Below are positions 8,256 to 16,574 of a stretch of DNA of 64,000 bases, one piece after another. Each line of letters opens with the position of its first letter. The stretch's first letter is position 1. The translations under genes were made by a program, and so were the position numbers. This DNA comes from a bacterium D16-34 (GTDB taxonomy: Bacteria; Actinomycetota; Coriobacteriia; Coriobacteriales; Eggerthellaceae). The notes under the pieces were generated by a model, which saw only the letters and a program-made list of their open reading frames with translations, did no database searches and was not told the origin of the DNA. The stretch spans positions 62,001 through 126,000 of the forward strand of contig RAZB01000004.1 in the NCBI GenBank assembly GCA_003612515.1. Reading direction: 5' to 3'.

Positions 8256-9431
8256 ATGCGTCTTATCCATTGTCTCAACAACATCTCTTCAAAGGGCACC
8301 AACCTGCTTTCGGATGCCTACACTTTAAGCGAAGATGCAGCGGGCGCAGAAGGCATTTTGGTGCGATCTGCCGCCATGCATGATATGGAATTTGGCGAAA
8401 ACTTGTTGGCTATTGCACGCGCGGGTGCTGGTGTAAACAACATTCCGCTCGAGCGTTGCGCACAAGCGGGCATCGTGGTTTTCAATACGCCAGGCGCTAA
8501 TGCCAATGCCGTAAAAGAGCTGGTATTATGCGCGCTTTTGCTTGGTAGCCGTGGCATTGTTGATGGCATTGCGTGGTGCAAAGATAATGCCGACGATGAA
8601 AATATCGCCAAGAGTGCAGAGAAAGCCAAAAAGGCATTTGCGGGATGCGAGATTGCCGGCAAACGTTTAGGCGTGATTGGCCTTGGTGCAATTGGCGCGT
8701 TGGTTGCCAATGCCGCACTTGATTTAGGTATGGAAGTTTATGGCTATGATCCATATGTTTCTGTTAAAGCAGCATGGCAGCTCAATCCTGCCACCCATCA
8801 CGTAACTGAGCTCTCTGAAATATTTGCTACCTGCGATTACATCACCATTCATGTTCCAGCACTTCCCGGAACTATTGGTATGATCGACGATGACGCCATT
8901 GCTCAGATGAAAGATGGCGTGGTGTTTTTAAATTTCTCCCGTGACACCTTAGTTAACAATGACGCTATGGCCGCTGGCCTTGCAAGTGGCAAAGTGGGTG
9001 CCTATATTACCGATTTCGCCACCTCTGAGGTTATGCGCATGGATCGCGCTATCGTTCTTCCCCACCTGGGCGCTTCCACCGAAGAAGCCGAAGACAACTG
9101 CGCCATGATGGCGGTTTCAGAAATGACAGCCTATCTTGAAACTGGCGCAATTACTAACTCGGTTAACTTCCCAGCTTGCTCACTTGCGCCAGTCGAACCA
9201 AACGTTGCACGCATCGCAGTTTTGCGTGCAAATGACGCAGATGTGCTGGGTCGTGCAGAGCTTGTCATACGCGATCAAGGCTGCGTGGTCAAAAACTCAT
9301 ATGACGTGACCAAAAATGACACCGCCTATACCGTCTTTGATGTTGCAGACGATGCGGGGGCAGTTAATGCGTGCGCTTCAGCTCTTGGCGACTGGGATGG
9401 CGTATACAAGGTGCGTGTTATTCGCTCGTAG
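8256..9431 (+). CDS. serA: D-3-phosphoglycerate dehydrogenase (SerA-like)
   Basis: A 391-residue NAD-dependent D-2-hydroxyacid dehydrogenase catalysing the first step of serine synthesis. The Rossmann motif GLGAIGALVANAALDLGMEVYGYDPY and the catalytic Arg/Glu/His regions (NFSRDTLV, DFATSEVM, LPHLGASTEEAE) are present. After residue 300 comes one ACT-like domain (VARIAVLRANDADVLGRAELVIRD), as in short SerA forms. The ATG at 8256 follows AAAGGAG. No serC or serB is adjacent. It overlaps the convergent lipid kinase gene by 14 nt with no terminator between them. Confidence 0.9.
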   Translation: MRLIHCLNNISSKGTNLLSDAYTLSEDAAGAEGILVRSAAMHDMEFGENLLAIARAGAGVNNIPLERCAQAGIVVFNTPGANANAVKELVLCALLLGSRGIVDGIAWCKDNADDENIAKSAEKAKKAFAGCEIAGKRLGVIGLGAIGALVANAALDLGMEVYGYDPYVSVKAAWQLNPATHHVTELSEIFATCDYITIHVPALPGTIGMIDDDAIAQMKDGVVFLNFSRDTLVNNDAMAAGLASGKVGAYITDFATSEVMRMDRAIVLPHLGASTEEAEDNCAMMAVSEMTAYLETGAITNSVNFPACSLAPVEPNVARIAVLRANDADVLGRAELVIRDQGCVVKNSYDVTKNDTAYTVFDVADDAGAVNACASALGDWDGVYKVRVIRS

Positions 9432-10377
9432 TTTTAGAAACGTTACAAAACGCCTCATCAGCACGAGGTTTTATCACTTGCAAGGCCGCGCGTTCAAGAC
9501 GAATGTCGAATGTGCGGCCTGTTATTTGTTCGCCATCTATCTGAGCTGGAGGCTCTTCGTCAAACTCAATATGAAGAGTATTAGCGCGCAAAAGCTCCAT
9601 GTTCTTTGACGAAACGTGCCCACCATTTTTCGCACGAGCAAAAATCATAAGCGCCTTTACCAACGTCACCGGCGGATGCGCGATACAAATGTCGAAAGCT
9701 CCATCATCGAGTTGCGCATCAGGGCAAATCTTAAAACCGCCACCGTAAAAAGGTCCGTTTTGCACCGCAAAAGTAATAGATTCGCCGGTTTGAGTTTGCG
9801 AACCATCAAAGCTTGCCTTATACGCATACGCTTTAAGATTGTGCGTTAATTGGTAAATGCCCGCCTCCGCATATAAAAGCGTGCCTGCACGACCAGTCTT
9901 TTTGCGACGCTCCATCGTGTCGAGCGCAATAGCAGCATCAAGGCCAAATGAGAGTGTTTCGATAAAGTAATTGTTGTTAACCCAACCTACATCAATGGGG
10001 TCAACTTGGCCTGCCAACAATACCGCAACTGCCTCGTTTATATTGGTGGGCATATGCAAAGCACGAGCGAAGTCATTGCCCGACCCAACAGGGATAATGC
10101 CAAGGTGTGGCCGATCAAACGACGAACGCTTCATAAGGCCTTGCACGACCTCATGAATAACGCCATCTCCCCCAAGCGCCACAATGCTGTCACACCCACT
10201 TGCGCGCTCGGCAATATCGCTTGCGTGACGAGGGCCAGCGGTTTTTGCAAGCACAACGCTGTCTTGCCCAAGCGCATCACGTAAAAGTTGTACCGCCTGA
10301 TCAGCAGCCTTATCACCACGACCGCTCTGCGCTGCCGGATTTGCGATGACCAATATTTTTCCTAGAGCACACGTCAT
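9418..10377 (-). CDS. Diacylglycerol kinase-like lipid kinase (YegS/DgkB family)
   Basis: 319 residues with the DAG kinase catalytic domain: ANPAAQSGRG near the N-terminus, the nucleotide loop ALGGDGVIHEVVQG (GGDGT is commoner) and GIIPVGSGNDFARAL. A C-terminal beta-sandwich (YGGGFKICPDAQLDDGAFDI) follows. It would phosphorylate a membrane lipid such as diacylglycerol. The frame is open 60 codons further upstream, but the ATG at 10377 has AGGAG 8 nt ahead and begins at the conserved domain. The convergent 3' overlap with serA may allow antisense interference. Confidence 0.88.
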   Translation of the reverse strand: MTCALGKILVIANPAAQSGRGDKAADQAVQLLRDALGQDSVVLAKTAGPRHASDIAERASGCDSIVALGGDGVIHEVVQGLMKRSSFDRPHLGIIPVGSGNDFARALHMPTNINEAVAVLLAGQVDPIDVGWVNNNYFIETLSFGLDAAIALDTMERRKKTGRAGTLLYAEAGIYQLTHNLKAYAYKASFDGSQTQTGESITFAVQNGPFYGGGFKICPDAQLDDGAFDICIAHPPVTLVKALMIFARAKNGGHVSSKNMELLRANTLHIEFDEEPPAQIDGEQITGRTFDIRLERAALQVIKPRADEAFCNVSKTTSE

Positions 10378-10442
10378 AGCGACATCTCCTCTAAAAGTTA
10401 CACATTCATCTTCGCCTACATTATAGGAGCACAAAACAAACA

Positions 10443-10483
10443 CGCACAAGAACGCTCCTAACCGTAACGGAGACGTTTGTGCG
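10443..10483 (-). terminator. Terminator of the mod-moa operon
   Basis: The arms CGCACAA and TTGTGCG close a bulged stem with a CTCC/GGAG inner helix, 37 nt past the moaC stop. On the minus strand the T-rich GTTTGTTTTG follows. Confidence 0.65.
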
Positions 10484-10519
10484 CATTTGAAAAGATCGTA
10501 TGCGTGAGCAGATAAGCTC

Positions 10520-11038
10520 TTATGCTTGGCGCTCCCAAAGACCAGTTTTGCCGCCATCTTTTTTCAGCAGACGAACATCGGTTATTTCCATACCGCGGTC
10601 AACTGCTTTACACATATCATAAATAGTGAGACATGCAACGCTTGCAGCAGTTAGCGCCTCCATCTCAATACCGGTTTTGCCTGTCACACCGCAGGTGCAC
10701 AACACATGTATTCCAACGCGTCCGTCACTTCGCTCGCCTGCAGAAATGGGCGCGCATTCCACCTTTGCCTTCGTGATATTGAGCGGATGGCACATCGGGA
10801 TCAGATCACTCGTGCGTTTTGCCGCCATCACGCCAGCCACACGCGCGCACGCAAGCACATCGCCTTTTGCGGCTTTGCCTTCAACAATGAGTGCAAGCGT
10901 TTCTGGGTGCATCAAAATTGAACCTTCAGCAACTGCCACACGCTCAGTATCGGGCTTTGCCGACACGTCAACCATACGCACATCGCCTTTCTCATCAATA
11001 TGAGTGAGTTGCTGAGTTTCTGCTGACTGATTTTCCAT
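10520..11038 (-). CDS. moaC: Cyclic pyranopterin monophosphate synthase MoaC
   Basis: 172 residues. Converts the MoaA product to cyclic pyranopterin monophosphate in molybdenum cofactor synthesis. Conserved segments: [29 protein letters not shown], and [29 protein letters not shown]; the closing KSGG-like element reads KDGGKTG. The start is the ATG at 11038, with AGGAG overlapping the moaA stop; a GTG 18 nt upstream would overlap moaA. It is the last gene of the molybdate/Moco unit. Confidence 0.97.
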   Translation of the reverse strand: MENQSAETQQLTHIDEKGDVRMVDVSAKPDTERVAVAEGSILMHPETLALIVEGKAAKGDVLACARVAGVMAAKRTSDLIPMCHPLNITKAKVECAPISAGERSDGRVGIHVLCTCGVTGKTGIEMEALTAASVACLTIYDMCKAVDRGMEITDVRLLKKDGGKTGLWERQA

Positions 11039-11045
11039 GACGCTC

Positions 11046-12047
11046 CTATCCACCAATCTGGCTCATCTTACGCTCAGTACCAACCTTATCATGATGCTCG
11101 TCAGGCTTAGCGCCTATAGCCTCACATAAAAGCTCACGCACGCCATCTTTTCCGCCGTGGCTTAGCGCAAAACGAACATCATATTCGTTATCCGAGAACA
11201 GACACGGACGAATTTTTCCATCCGCTGACAAGCGCAAACGATTGCATTCGCTGCAGAAATGGCGCGAAAGCGGACTGATAAACCCGAGCGTGCCTTGTGC
11301 TCCCTCAAACTCATAATAGCGCGCAGGACCCCAACCGCTTGGCTTGTGTTTGGCTGCTGGAACAAGTGCTCCTAGTCCTGCCGCCAAAGCTTGTTCATTG
11401 ATGGTTTCCAAAAGTTCGTCTGAGGGAATCACGTCTTGCTTGCCCCAGCCCGAACCATCTGCCCCGCTGCTTTCACCAACAGGCATATATTCGATAAAGC
11501 GAACATGTAACGGCTGATCGATGCTCAGCTTGGCAAAACCTAAGAAGTCTTGGTTCAAGCTGCGAACCGTAACAGCATTTACTTTAACGGGATCAAAACC
11601 ACCCTCAAGCGCCGCTTTAATTCCATTAAGCGTCTGATCAAGCGTGCCACATCGTGTGATCTGGCGAAACTGCTCAGGGTCAAGCGTATCAAGTGAGATA
11701 TTTACGCGCGACAGCCCAGCTTGTTTGAGCTCTTTTGCCATACGCGGCAAAAGCACTCCATTGGTGGTCATAGCAATGCTTTCAATACCATCAATCTTGC
11801 TGAGTTCAGCAATGAGTTCAGCAATACCCTTGCGCACAAGCGGCTCTCCACCCGTTAAACGCAAACGCTTGATGCCCATTTCAGAAGCTACTTTTACAAT
11901 ATCTACAATCTCATCGAAACGCAAAATTTCATCGTGATGCATCTGCTGCACCCCTTCTTCGGGCATGCAATAAATGCATCTAAAATTACAGCGATCAGTT
12001 AAAGAAATACGCAAGTAGTCAATAGTGCGACCATGACTATCTTTCAA
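11046..12047 (-). CDS. moaA: GTP 3',8-cyclase MoaA (radical SAM)
   Basis: 333 residues. The N-terminal radical SAM site reads CNFRCIYC (CxxxCxxC), the C-terminal second cluster is [21 protein letters not shown], and the protein ends in the functional Gly-Gly tail (QIGG). It makes the first Moco intermediate from GTP. The start is a TTG at 12047, judged by the family N-terminus ([19 protein letters not shown]) and a G-rich site (AGGGGGG) about 10 nt upstream. It has a likely promoter of its own within the operon. Confidence 0.95.
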   Translation of the reverse strand: MKDSHGRTIDYLRISLTDRCNFRCIYCMPEEGVQQMHHDEILRFDEIVDIVKVASEMGIKRLRLTGGEPLVRKGIAELIAELSKIDGIESIAMTTNGVLLPRMAKELKQAGLSRVNISLDTLDPEQFRQITRCGTLDQTLNGIKAALEGGFDPVKVNAVTVRSLNQDFLGFAKLSIDQPLHVRFIEYMPVGESSGADGSGWGKQDVIPSDELLETINEQALAAGLGALVPAAKHKPSGWGPARYYEFEGAQGTLGFISPLSRHFCSECNRLRLSADGKIRPCLFSDNEYDVRFALSHGGKDGVRELLCEAIGAKPDEHHDKVGTERKMSQIGG

Positions 12048-12064
12048 GACGATTCGCCCCCCTC

Positions 12065-12086
12065 ATCCTCAATTGAGGATATTATA
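12065..12086 (-). promoter_or_regulatory. moaA promoter -10 with 16-bp palindromic operator
   Basis: On the minus strand a consensus TATAAT (12081-12086) abuts the perfect palindrome ATCCTCAATTGAGGAT (12065-12080), which would cover the transcription start. It lies in the 59-nt modC-moaA gap. The -35 is poor, suggesting activator dependence or weak basal activity. Confidence 0.6.
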
Positions 12087-12106
12087 CGCCATTGAGAACA
12101 ATTAGC

Positions 12107-13219
12107 CTAATGCGTTACAAGATAGAGTTGATCAGGAGGAAAACGAACCCAAAGCTCATCACCTTGGTTCGGAATGTCGTCGCGGTGATCCCGCGGCTTT
12201 GCAACGCGCCAGAACACGTGCTGGTGCAAATAGCGCATTTCGTCATCTTGAGCAGCCACTGCAGGCACATCCGCATGGTCTCTTTCGACAAAGCCCAAAA
12301 GGCACATGCGATCAAACCGTGAGTCATTCGCACGATCAACGCGCACCTTAAAGCAATTCTGCCCCGGTCCGTCTGCTTGTTCGATATAGTTTGCGCGAAC
12401 TCCCAGATAGGCCACATCTTTTGGTACCTGTTGTTCGCAAACAAGATCAATTCCCCATTTTGGCACATGTATTTGATGATCAGATACAAATGTTGCCGGT
12501 GTTGTGTTCTTGCATCCTGAAAGCTTCATGGCTGCAAGCGATGTTGGGTGATGAATGAGCGCCTCGTCTTTTGCAATTTCGACAATATGCCCGTCCTCAA
12601 CCACTGCAATCCGGTCGCAAAAACGCAACGCCTCATCAATATCGTGGCTCACATAAAGAATAGTGTTGTCATATGCCTCAAAAAGGCTATTCAAGTTCAG
12701 CTCCAAAACGCCTTTTAGGTGAGCATCGAGCGCACTAAAGGGCTCGTCAAGCATCAAAATCCCCGGACGGGCTGCAAGCATTCGCGCGAGCGCAACACGC
12801 TGCTGCTGACCGCCAGAAAGCTGCGCGGGATAGCGTTTGCCAAACGCATCCAAACTAAACCGCTTAAGCTCAGCAGCAACAATATCTGCGCGCTGTTGTG
12901 GAGTGAGCTTGTTTGAGATGCCCGCCGCAACATTTTGCTCGACGGTCAAGTTGGGAAAAAGCATATAGTTTTGAAACAGCAACGCTGTCTTTCGCTGTTG
13001 TGGGGTGAGATTAATCTTTTGTTCTGAGTCAAAAAACACCTGATCGTTGACGACTATTCTGCCTTCGTCGGGCTTCTCGATACCTGCAATGCAGCGAAGC
13101 GTGAGACTCTTTCCACACCCCGAAGCGCCCAAAAAGCCAAGCGTTTCATTTCCCGCGCTAAAGGCGACATCCAGCGTAAAGGAGGAGAGCTTCTTTTTGA
13201 TGTTGATTTCCAAGCTCAT
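12107..13219 (-). CDS. modC: Molybdate ABC transporter ATP-binding protein ModC
   Basis: 370 residues. Walker A GASGCGKS, Q-loop LLFQNYMLFPNLTV, signature LSGGQQQRVALARML, Walker B GILMLDEPFSALD and switch His (YVSHDIDEAL) are all present. After residue 230 a C-terminal regulatory region (TFVSDHQIHVPKWGIDL...) resembles a TOBE/MOP-like domain that could sense oxyanion. It energises the ModB permease. It overlaps modB by 4 nt. Confidence 0.93.
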   Translation of the reverse strand: MSLEINIKKKLSSFTLDVAFSAGNETLGFLGASGCGKSLTLRCIAGIEKPDEGRIVVNDQVFFDSEQKINLTPQQRKTALLFQNYMLFPNLTVEQNVAAGISNKLTPQQRADIVAAELKRFSLDAFGKRYPAQLSGGQQQRVALARMLAARPGILMLDEPFSALDAHLKGVLELNLNSLFEAYDNTILYVSHDIDEALRFCDRIAVVEDGHIVEIAKDEALIHHPTSLAAMKLSGCKNTTPATFVSDHQIHVPKWGIDLVCEQQVPKDVAYLGVRANYIEQADGPGQNCFKVRVDRANDSRFDRMCLLGFVERDHADVPAVAAQDDEMRYLHQHVFWRVAKPRDHRDDIPNQGDELWVRFPPDQLYLVTH

Positions 13220-14676
13220 GCCTGATCAGCCCTCCTTCTATATTTCGTCGTTCGCTTACCCATGATGTTGATAAACAAAATCACCAAGAAGCTAAAGACA
13301 ATAATGATGAGCGTCCAGAACAGCGCCACATCAATGTTGCCGCTCATCCATTCGAAATAAATAGCGATAGGAATCGTGCGCGTAATACCAACATAGTTGC
13401 CCGCAAGAAATAAGGTTGCTCCAAATTCTCCCAAAGCACGCGCGAACGAAAGCACCGTTCCCGCAGCAATAGAAGACCAAGAAAGCGGAAGCATCAGGCG
13501 AAAGAAAATCTTTGCATTCGACCAGCCAAGCGTGCGTGCAGCATCTAACATGTTCGGATCAAGCCCCTCAAAAGCGCCGCGAGCGTTTCTGTACATGAGC
13601 GGAAACGCTACCACGACTGCCGCGATAACCGTTGCCGGCCAGCTAAAAATAAGCGGGAACCCAATATCGATGAACCACTGTCCAAGTGCGGTATTTCGAC
13701 CCAAGCAAAGCAACAACAAAAAGCCGCACACCGTTGGCGGCAACACCATAGGAATCGTAAAGATCGCATCTGCTACGGTTTGCGCGCGTGCGGGAATGCG
13801 CAAGCTAAAATATGCCGCTAAAAGACCCAGCACAAAGATAAAAATGATGGCCGTGCCTGTTGTCTTAAGTGTCACCCACAGTGGCGAAAAATCTATGCCT
13901 GCCAAGAATTCGCCTAATGCCGCGATACCAGTAGCTGGTGCCACAAATTCCATATCCTCAGGTGCGCAGAGTCTCAAAAAATCTACGTGCGTTGGTCTGT
14001 TTGCAAGCGATGAAGACCCCGCCGATGTGGCCTCCTCGTTGGCTTGTTCGTTATCCTGCTCAAGCGCTTCGCTGACGACATCTTCGCCATTTTCGCCAAT
14101 CACACACACGTAATACTTGCCAGTGGCGAGCTCTTCGACAAATTGATACACCACGCCTTCAAGATTCATGGAAGGCTCGTTGGTGAAATACCATGGAACG
14201 CCGTCGCTTAAGATAATACCGCCATTAACAGCTGATGCATCCAAAGCCAACAAGTAGCGCTTAAGTATGTCTTGATCTTGGACATTTGTGATGTCCATAT
14301 AGCGCTCATCGCTTGGCGGGACATATACAATCACACACTGTTGCGTTGCAATTGCGCAAACATAATCTGGCGAAGCGCCGGCATAATAGGTATACCCGGC
14401 ATACGTATCACCAATATCTCGGTTTGAACCTTTTTGTGCGCGCGAGAAATCTTGCACACTAAAGGGGGCGCCCTCTATGACAGCGGCGTCATGATCGGCA
14501 GAAATCTCTACATCATTCGTATCAACGTAGGCGTTGTTTTCTTCGGCAAATACAACCGATGGCGCAACAAAGCAAAGCATGCATGCCGCAACTAGTAACA
14601 CAACCAGCTGCGAGCACGCATGCCATACGTCTTTTGTCTGAAAACTAAGAGTTTGTATTTTTTGGCGCGTCCTCAA
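13216..14676 (-). CDS. modB: Molybdate ABC permease ModB with extra extracytoplasmic N-terminal domain
   Basis: 486 residues, about twice the usual ModB. Residues 1-44 are a signal peptide (hydrophobic LVVLLVAACMLCFVAP, ending VVFA). About 45-215 form an unrecognised extracytoplasmic domain with three Cys (YVCAIATQQC, YYVCVIG). A Glu/Asn/Ser linker (215-240) leads to the normal permease with its EAA-type loop (LDAARTLGWSNAKIFFRLMLPL) and GTVLSFARALGEFGAT. The start is a TTG at 14676 after AAGGA; an out-of-frame ATG lies 4 nt upstream. The extra domain may deliver or sense substrate beside the ModA lipoprotein. Confidence 0.88.
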   Translation of the reverse strand: MRTRQKIQTLSFQTKDVWHACSQLVVLLVAACMLCFVAPSVVFAEENNAYVDTNDVEISADHDAAVIEGAPFSVQDFSRAQKGSNRDIGDTYAGYTYYAGASPDYVCAIATQQCVIVYVPPSDERYMDITNVQDQDILKRYLLALDASAVNGGIILSDGVPWYFTNEPSMNLEGVVYQFVEELATGKYYVCVIGENGEDVVSEALEQDNEQANEEATSAGSSSLANRPTHVDFLRLCAPEDMEFVAPATGIAALGEFLAGIDFSPLWVTLKTTGTAIIFIFVLGLLAAYFSLRIPARAQTVADAIFTIPMVLPPTVCGFLLLLCLGRNTALGQWFIDIGFPLIFSWPATVIAAVVVAFPLMYRNARGAFEGLDPNMLDAARTLGWSNAKIFFRLMLPLSWSSIAAGTVLSFARALGEFGATLFLAGNYVGITRTIPIAIYFEWMSGNIDVALFWTLIIIVFSFLVILFINIMGKRTTKYRRRADQA

Positions 14677-14716
14677 CCATGATCCTTAATCATGTGGTGT
14701 CTTCTGGTCTTTGAAA

Positions 14717-15643
14717 TTATGCTAACTCAAAGCCCCACTCTTGCCAAATCTTAATAGCTTCTTCGTTGGTAAAAGCCCAATCAAGAAAGTCTGCTGCAGC
14801 TTCTGCATGCTCGCTATCAGCGCAAACGGCAGCCGGATACAAAATTGGCTTATGCGTGTCATTGGGGACAACAGAAACAATCTTGACGCCACCAAAGCGA
14901 TATACATCAGAGCTATAAACCATCGCCGCATCAACGTCACCCGAATTTGCATATGAGCATACGTTGCCAGCGCTAGAGCCTTCGGTAACCTTGCCCTCTA
15001 ATGGAGTGCCCTCAAAAGTACCCTCTTTGCCAGAACAGTCTTTGCCGATTGCACCATCAGCACTTATCCAGCACTGTGGATCCGTTGTGGTTAATGCCTG
15101 CTTTGCATAGTTGCCAGCAGGAACGCTTGCGTCTCCTACTGCAAGGGTATAGTTGCCACTTGCGAGGTCTTCAAGCTCTAGTTTGTCCACATCAGAATCA
15201 GTGCCCGCAACAATTACCAGGTCGTTCGTAAACATGTCAAAACGAGTTGCTTCGTCGATATAGCCTGCTTCTGCTGCATCATCCATGGTGTTTTTTGAGG
15301 CGGTAATAAGGATATCTGCATAAGCTCCACCGCCGAGCATCTCGTTTAATGTACCAGAGGCTTCATATTGCGTATCGGCAAACGTTACCTCGGGATGCTC
15401 TAGGGTATAAAGCGTTTGAACCTCATCCATAGCTTTTGAGAGTGAGTTAGCTGCAAAAATCTGGAGCTCAACCGGATCCGTTGCTGGCTCTTCGGTAACT
15501 GCTTCAACTTCAGTTTCTGTTTCAGGGGTGGTTGCCTGTGGCGTGTCTGCCTCAGATGAACTTGAGCAGCCGCCTAAAGCAAAGATGCCCACACATGCGA
15601 AAACACACAAAAGCATAACCACGAAACGTTTTGATAATTTCAT
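14717..15643 (-). CDS. modA: Molybdate-binding lipoprotein ModA
   Basis: 308 residues. A lipoprotein signal peptide ends in the lipobox LGGC (Cys about 26), then an acidic Thr/Glu linker, then the type II periplasmic-binding fold starting VELQIFAANSLSKAMDEV, where the AANSL Ser contacts oxyanion in the family. YADILITASKNTMDDA and AMVYSSDVYR follow the ModA pattern. The ATG at 15643 follows GGAGGGTAGGGT. It is the first gene of modABC-moaAC and has a long inverted repeat in its leader region. Confidence 0.93.
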   Translation of the reverse strand: MKLSKRFVVMLLCVFACVGIFALGGCSSSSEADTPQATTPETETEVEAVTEEPATDPVELQIFAANSLSKAMDEVQTLYTLEHPEVTFADTQYEASGTLNEMLGGGAYADILITASKNTMDDAAEAGYIDEATRFDMFTNDLVIVAGTDSDVDKLELEDLASGNYTLAVGDASVPAGNYAKQALTTTDPQCWISADGAIGKDCSGKEGTFEGTPLEGKVTEGSSAGNVCSYANSGDVDAAMVYSSDVYRFGGVKIVSVVPNDTHKPILYPAAVCADSEHAEAAADFLDWAFTNEEAIKIWQEWGFELA

Positions 15644-15667
15644 ACCCTACCCTCCGACACAAAGCGG

Positions 15668-15712
15668 TATACAGCACAAACGGAGGAGAGAGGGGATAGT
15701 TTGTGCTGTATA
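15668..15712 (-). promoter_or_regulatory. 14-bp-arm inverted repeat upstream of modA
   Basis: Perfect arms TATACAGCACAAAC (15668-15681) and GTTTGTGCTGTATA (15699-15712) flank 17 nt. In the mRNA the loop is all-pyrimidine except for two A residues and includes CCTCC, complementary to the modA Shine-Dalgarno GGAGG (15651-15655). It could be a translational control hairpin or an operator. Confidence 0.5.
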
Positions 15713-15944
15713 TCTAATCCAATTGTGAATTAACACACTCATATATTATTCTCAAACGAGTATATTTGCAAGCTTTTATATTCTTGATTGAGAATAATTA
15801 TTCGACGAGCGAGTTTTCGAGGCTTGGCAGGCGCTATGCAACCGGGGCGCGGCGGTCCAGCCCGAGCTCGGCGTCCCTGCCCGAACGCGGCTTTCGCGCA
15901 AAACCGCACGACGGCGTTGCGAGATACCCTTACGAAATCCCTCT
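15713..15944. other. Intergenic region between mod and nik operons
   Basis: The A/T-rich modA-proximal part holds an inverted repeat, ATTATTCTCAA (15745-15755) and TTGAGAATAAT (15788-15798). The second arm is part of the palindrome GAATAATTATTC (15793-15804), which resembles a degenerate Fur-type site (TGAGAAT-A-ATTATTC). The rest, 15825-15944, is abruptly GC-rich (GGGGCGCGGCGG, GAGCTCGG) with no convincing gene or terminator for nikE. Confidence 0.45.
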
Positions 15945-16574
15945 TTACTTCGAACAAGTATTTGTCAGTTTTTGCAGATCAACAACGCGTGTTGCAATTC
16001 TTTTTGTGAGCGCCGGCGAATGCGTCACAAAGAGCATTCCGGCATTTTGCGCGGCGGTTTCGCGCATCAAAAACTGCCATAAATCAGCCTGAGTAATCGC
16101 GTCGAGCATGGTTGAAATTTCGTCAGCAACCAGATAGCGAGGGTGCACCGCAAGCGCACGGGCGATACAAATTCGCTGCAACTCCCCTCCAGACAATTCA
16201 TGCGGAAAGCGACTGAGCCACGCCTGCTTAATACCCAACTCTTCGCATAATCGCTCAATTTCTGCAGTATCTTTCGTTGCCTCGGCAAGCGTTTTTCGCA
16301 GGCGCATGCGCGGGTCTACCGCAAGCTCGGGATGCTGAAATATCATCTGCACTTGGCGCGCTCCACGCTTGTTTAAAGGCTTTCCGTCAACCAACACGCG
16401 CCCTTGCGTTGGCTGCACATATCCAGCGACAATTTTGCACAATGTCGTTTTACCAAAGCCCGAAGGAGCAACGAGCGCAACTCGCTCACCAGGAGATACG
16501 CTAAGTGAGACATGCGAAATTACCGCATGTTCTGCATCGGGATAAACATAGGTAATATCACATAGATCAAGCAT
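15945..16574 (-). CDS. nikE: ABC importer ATPase, NikE/DppF type
   Basis: 209 residues, short for NikE (usually about 260). Walker A is APSGFGKTT, Q-loop FQHPELAVDPRM, signature LSGGELQRICIARAL, Walker B YLVADEISTMLDA (Glu present, with Ile where Pro is usual) and switch His THSP. The C-terminal oligopeptide-binding extension typical of DppF is missing. The ATG at 16574 begins MLDLCDITYVYPD and overlaps the upstream ATPase gene by 8 nt. It is the last gene of the operon. Confidence 0.85.
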   Translation of the reverse strand: MLDLCDITYVYPDAEHAVISHVSLSVSPGERVALVAPSGFGKTTLCKIVAGYVQPTQGRVLVDGKPLNKRGARQVQMIFQHPELAVDPRMRLRKTLAEATKDTAEIERLCEELGIKQAWLSRFPHELSGGELQRICIARALAVHPRYLVADEISTMLDAITQADLWQFLMRETAAQNAGMLFVTHSPALTKRIATRVVDLQKLTNTCSK

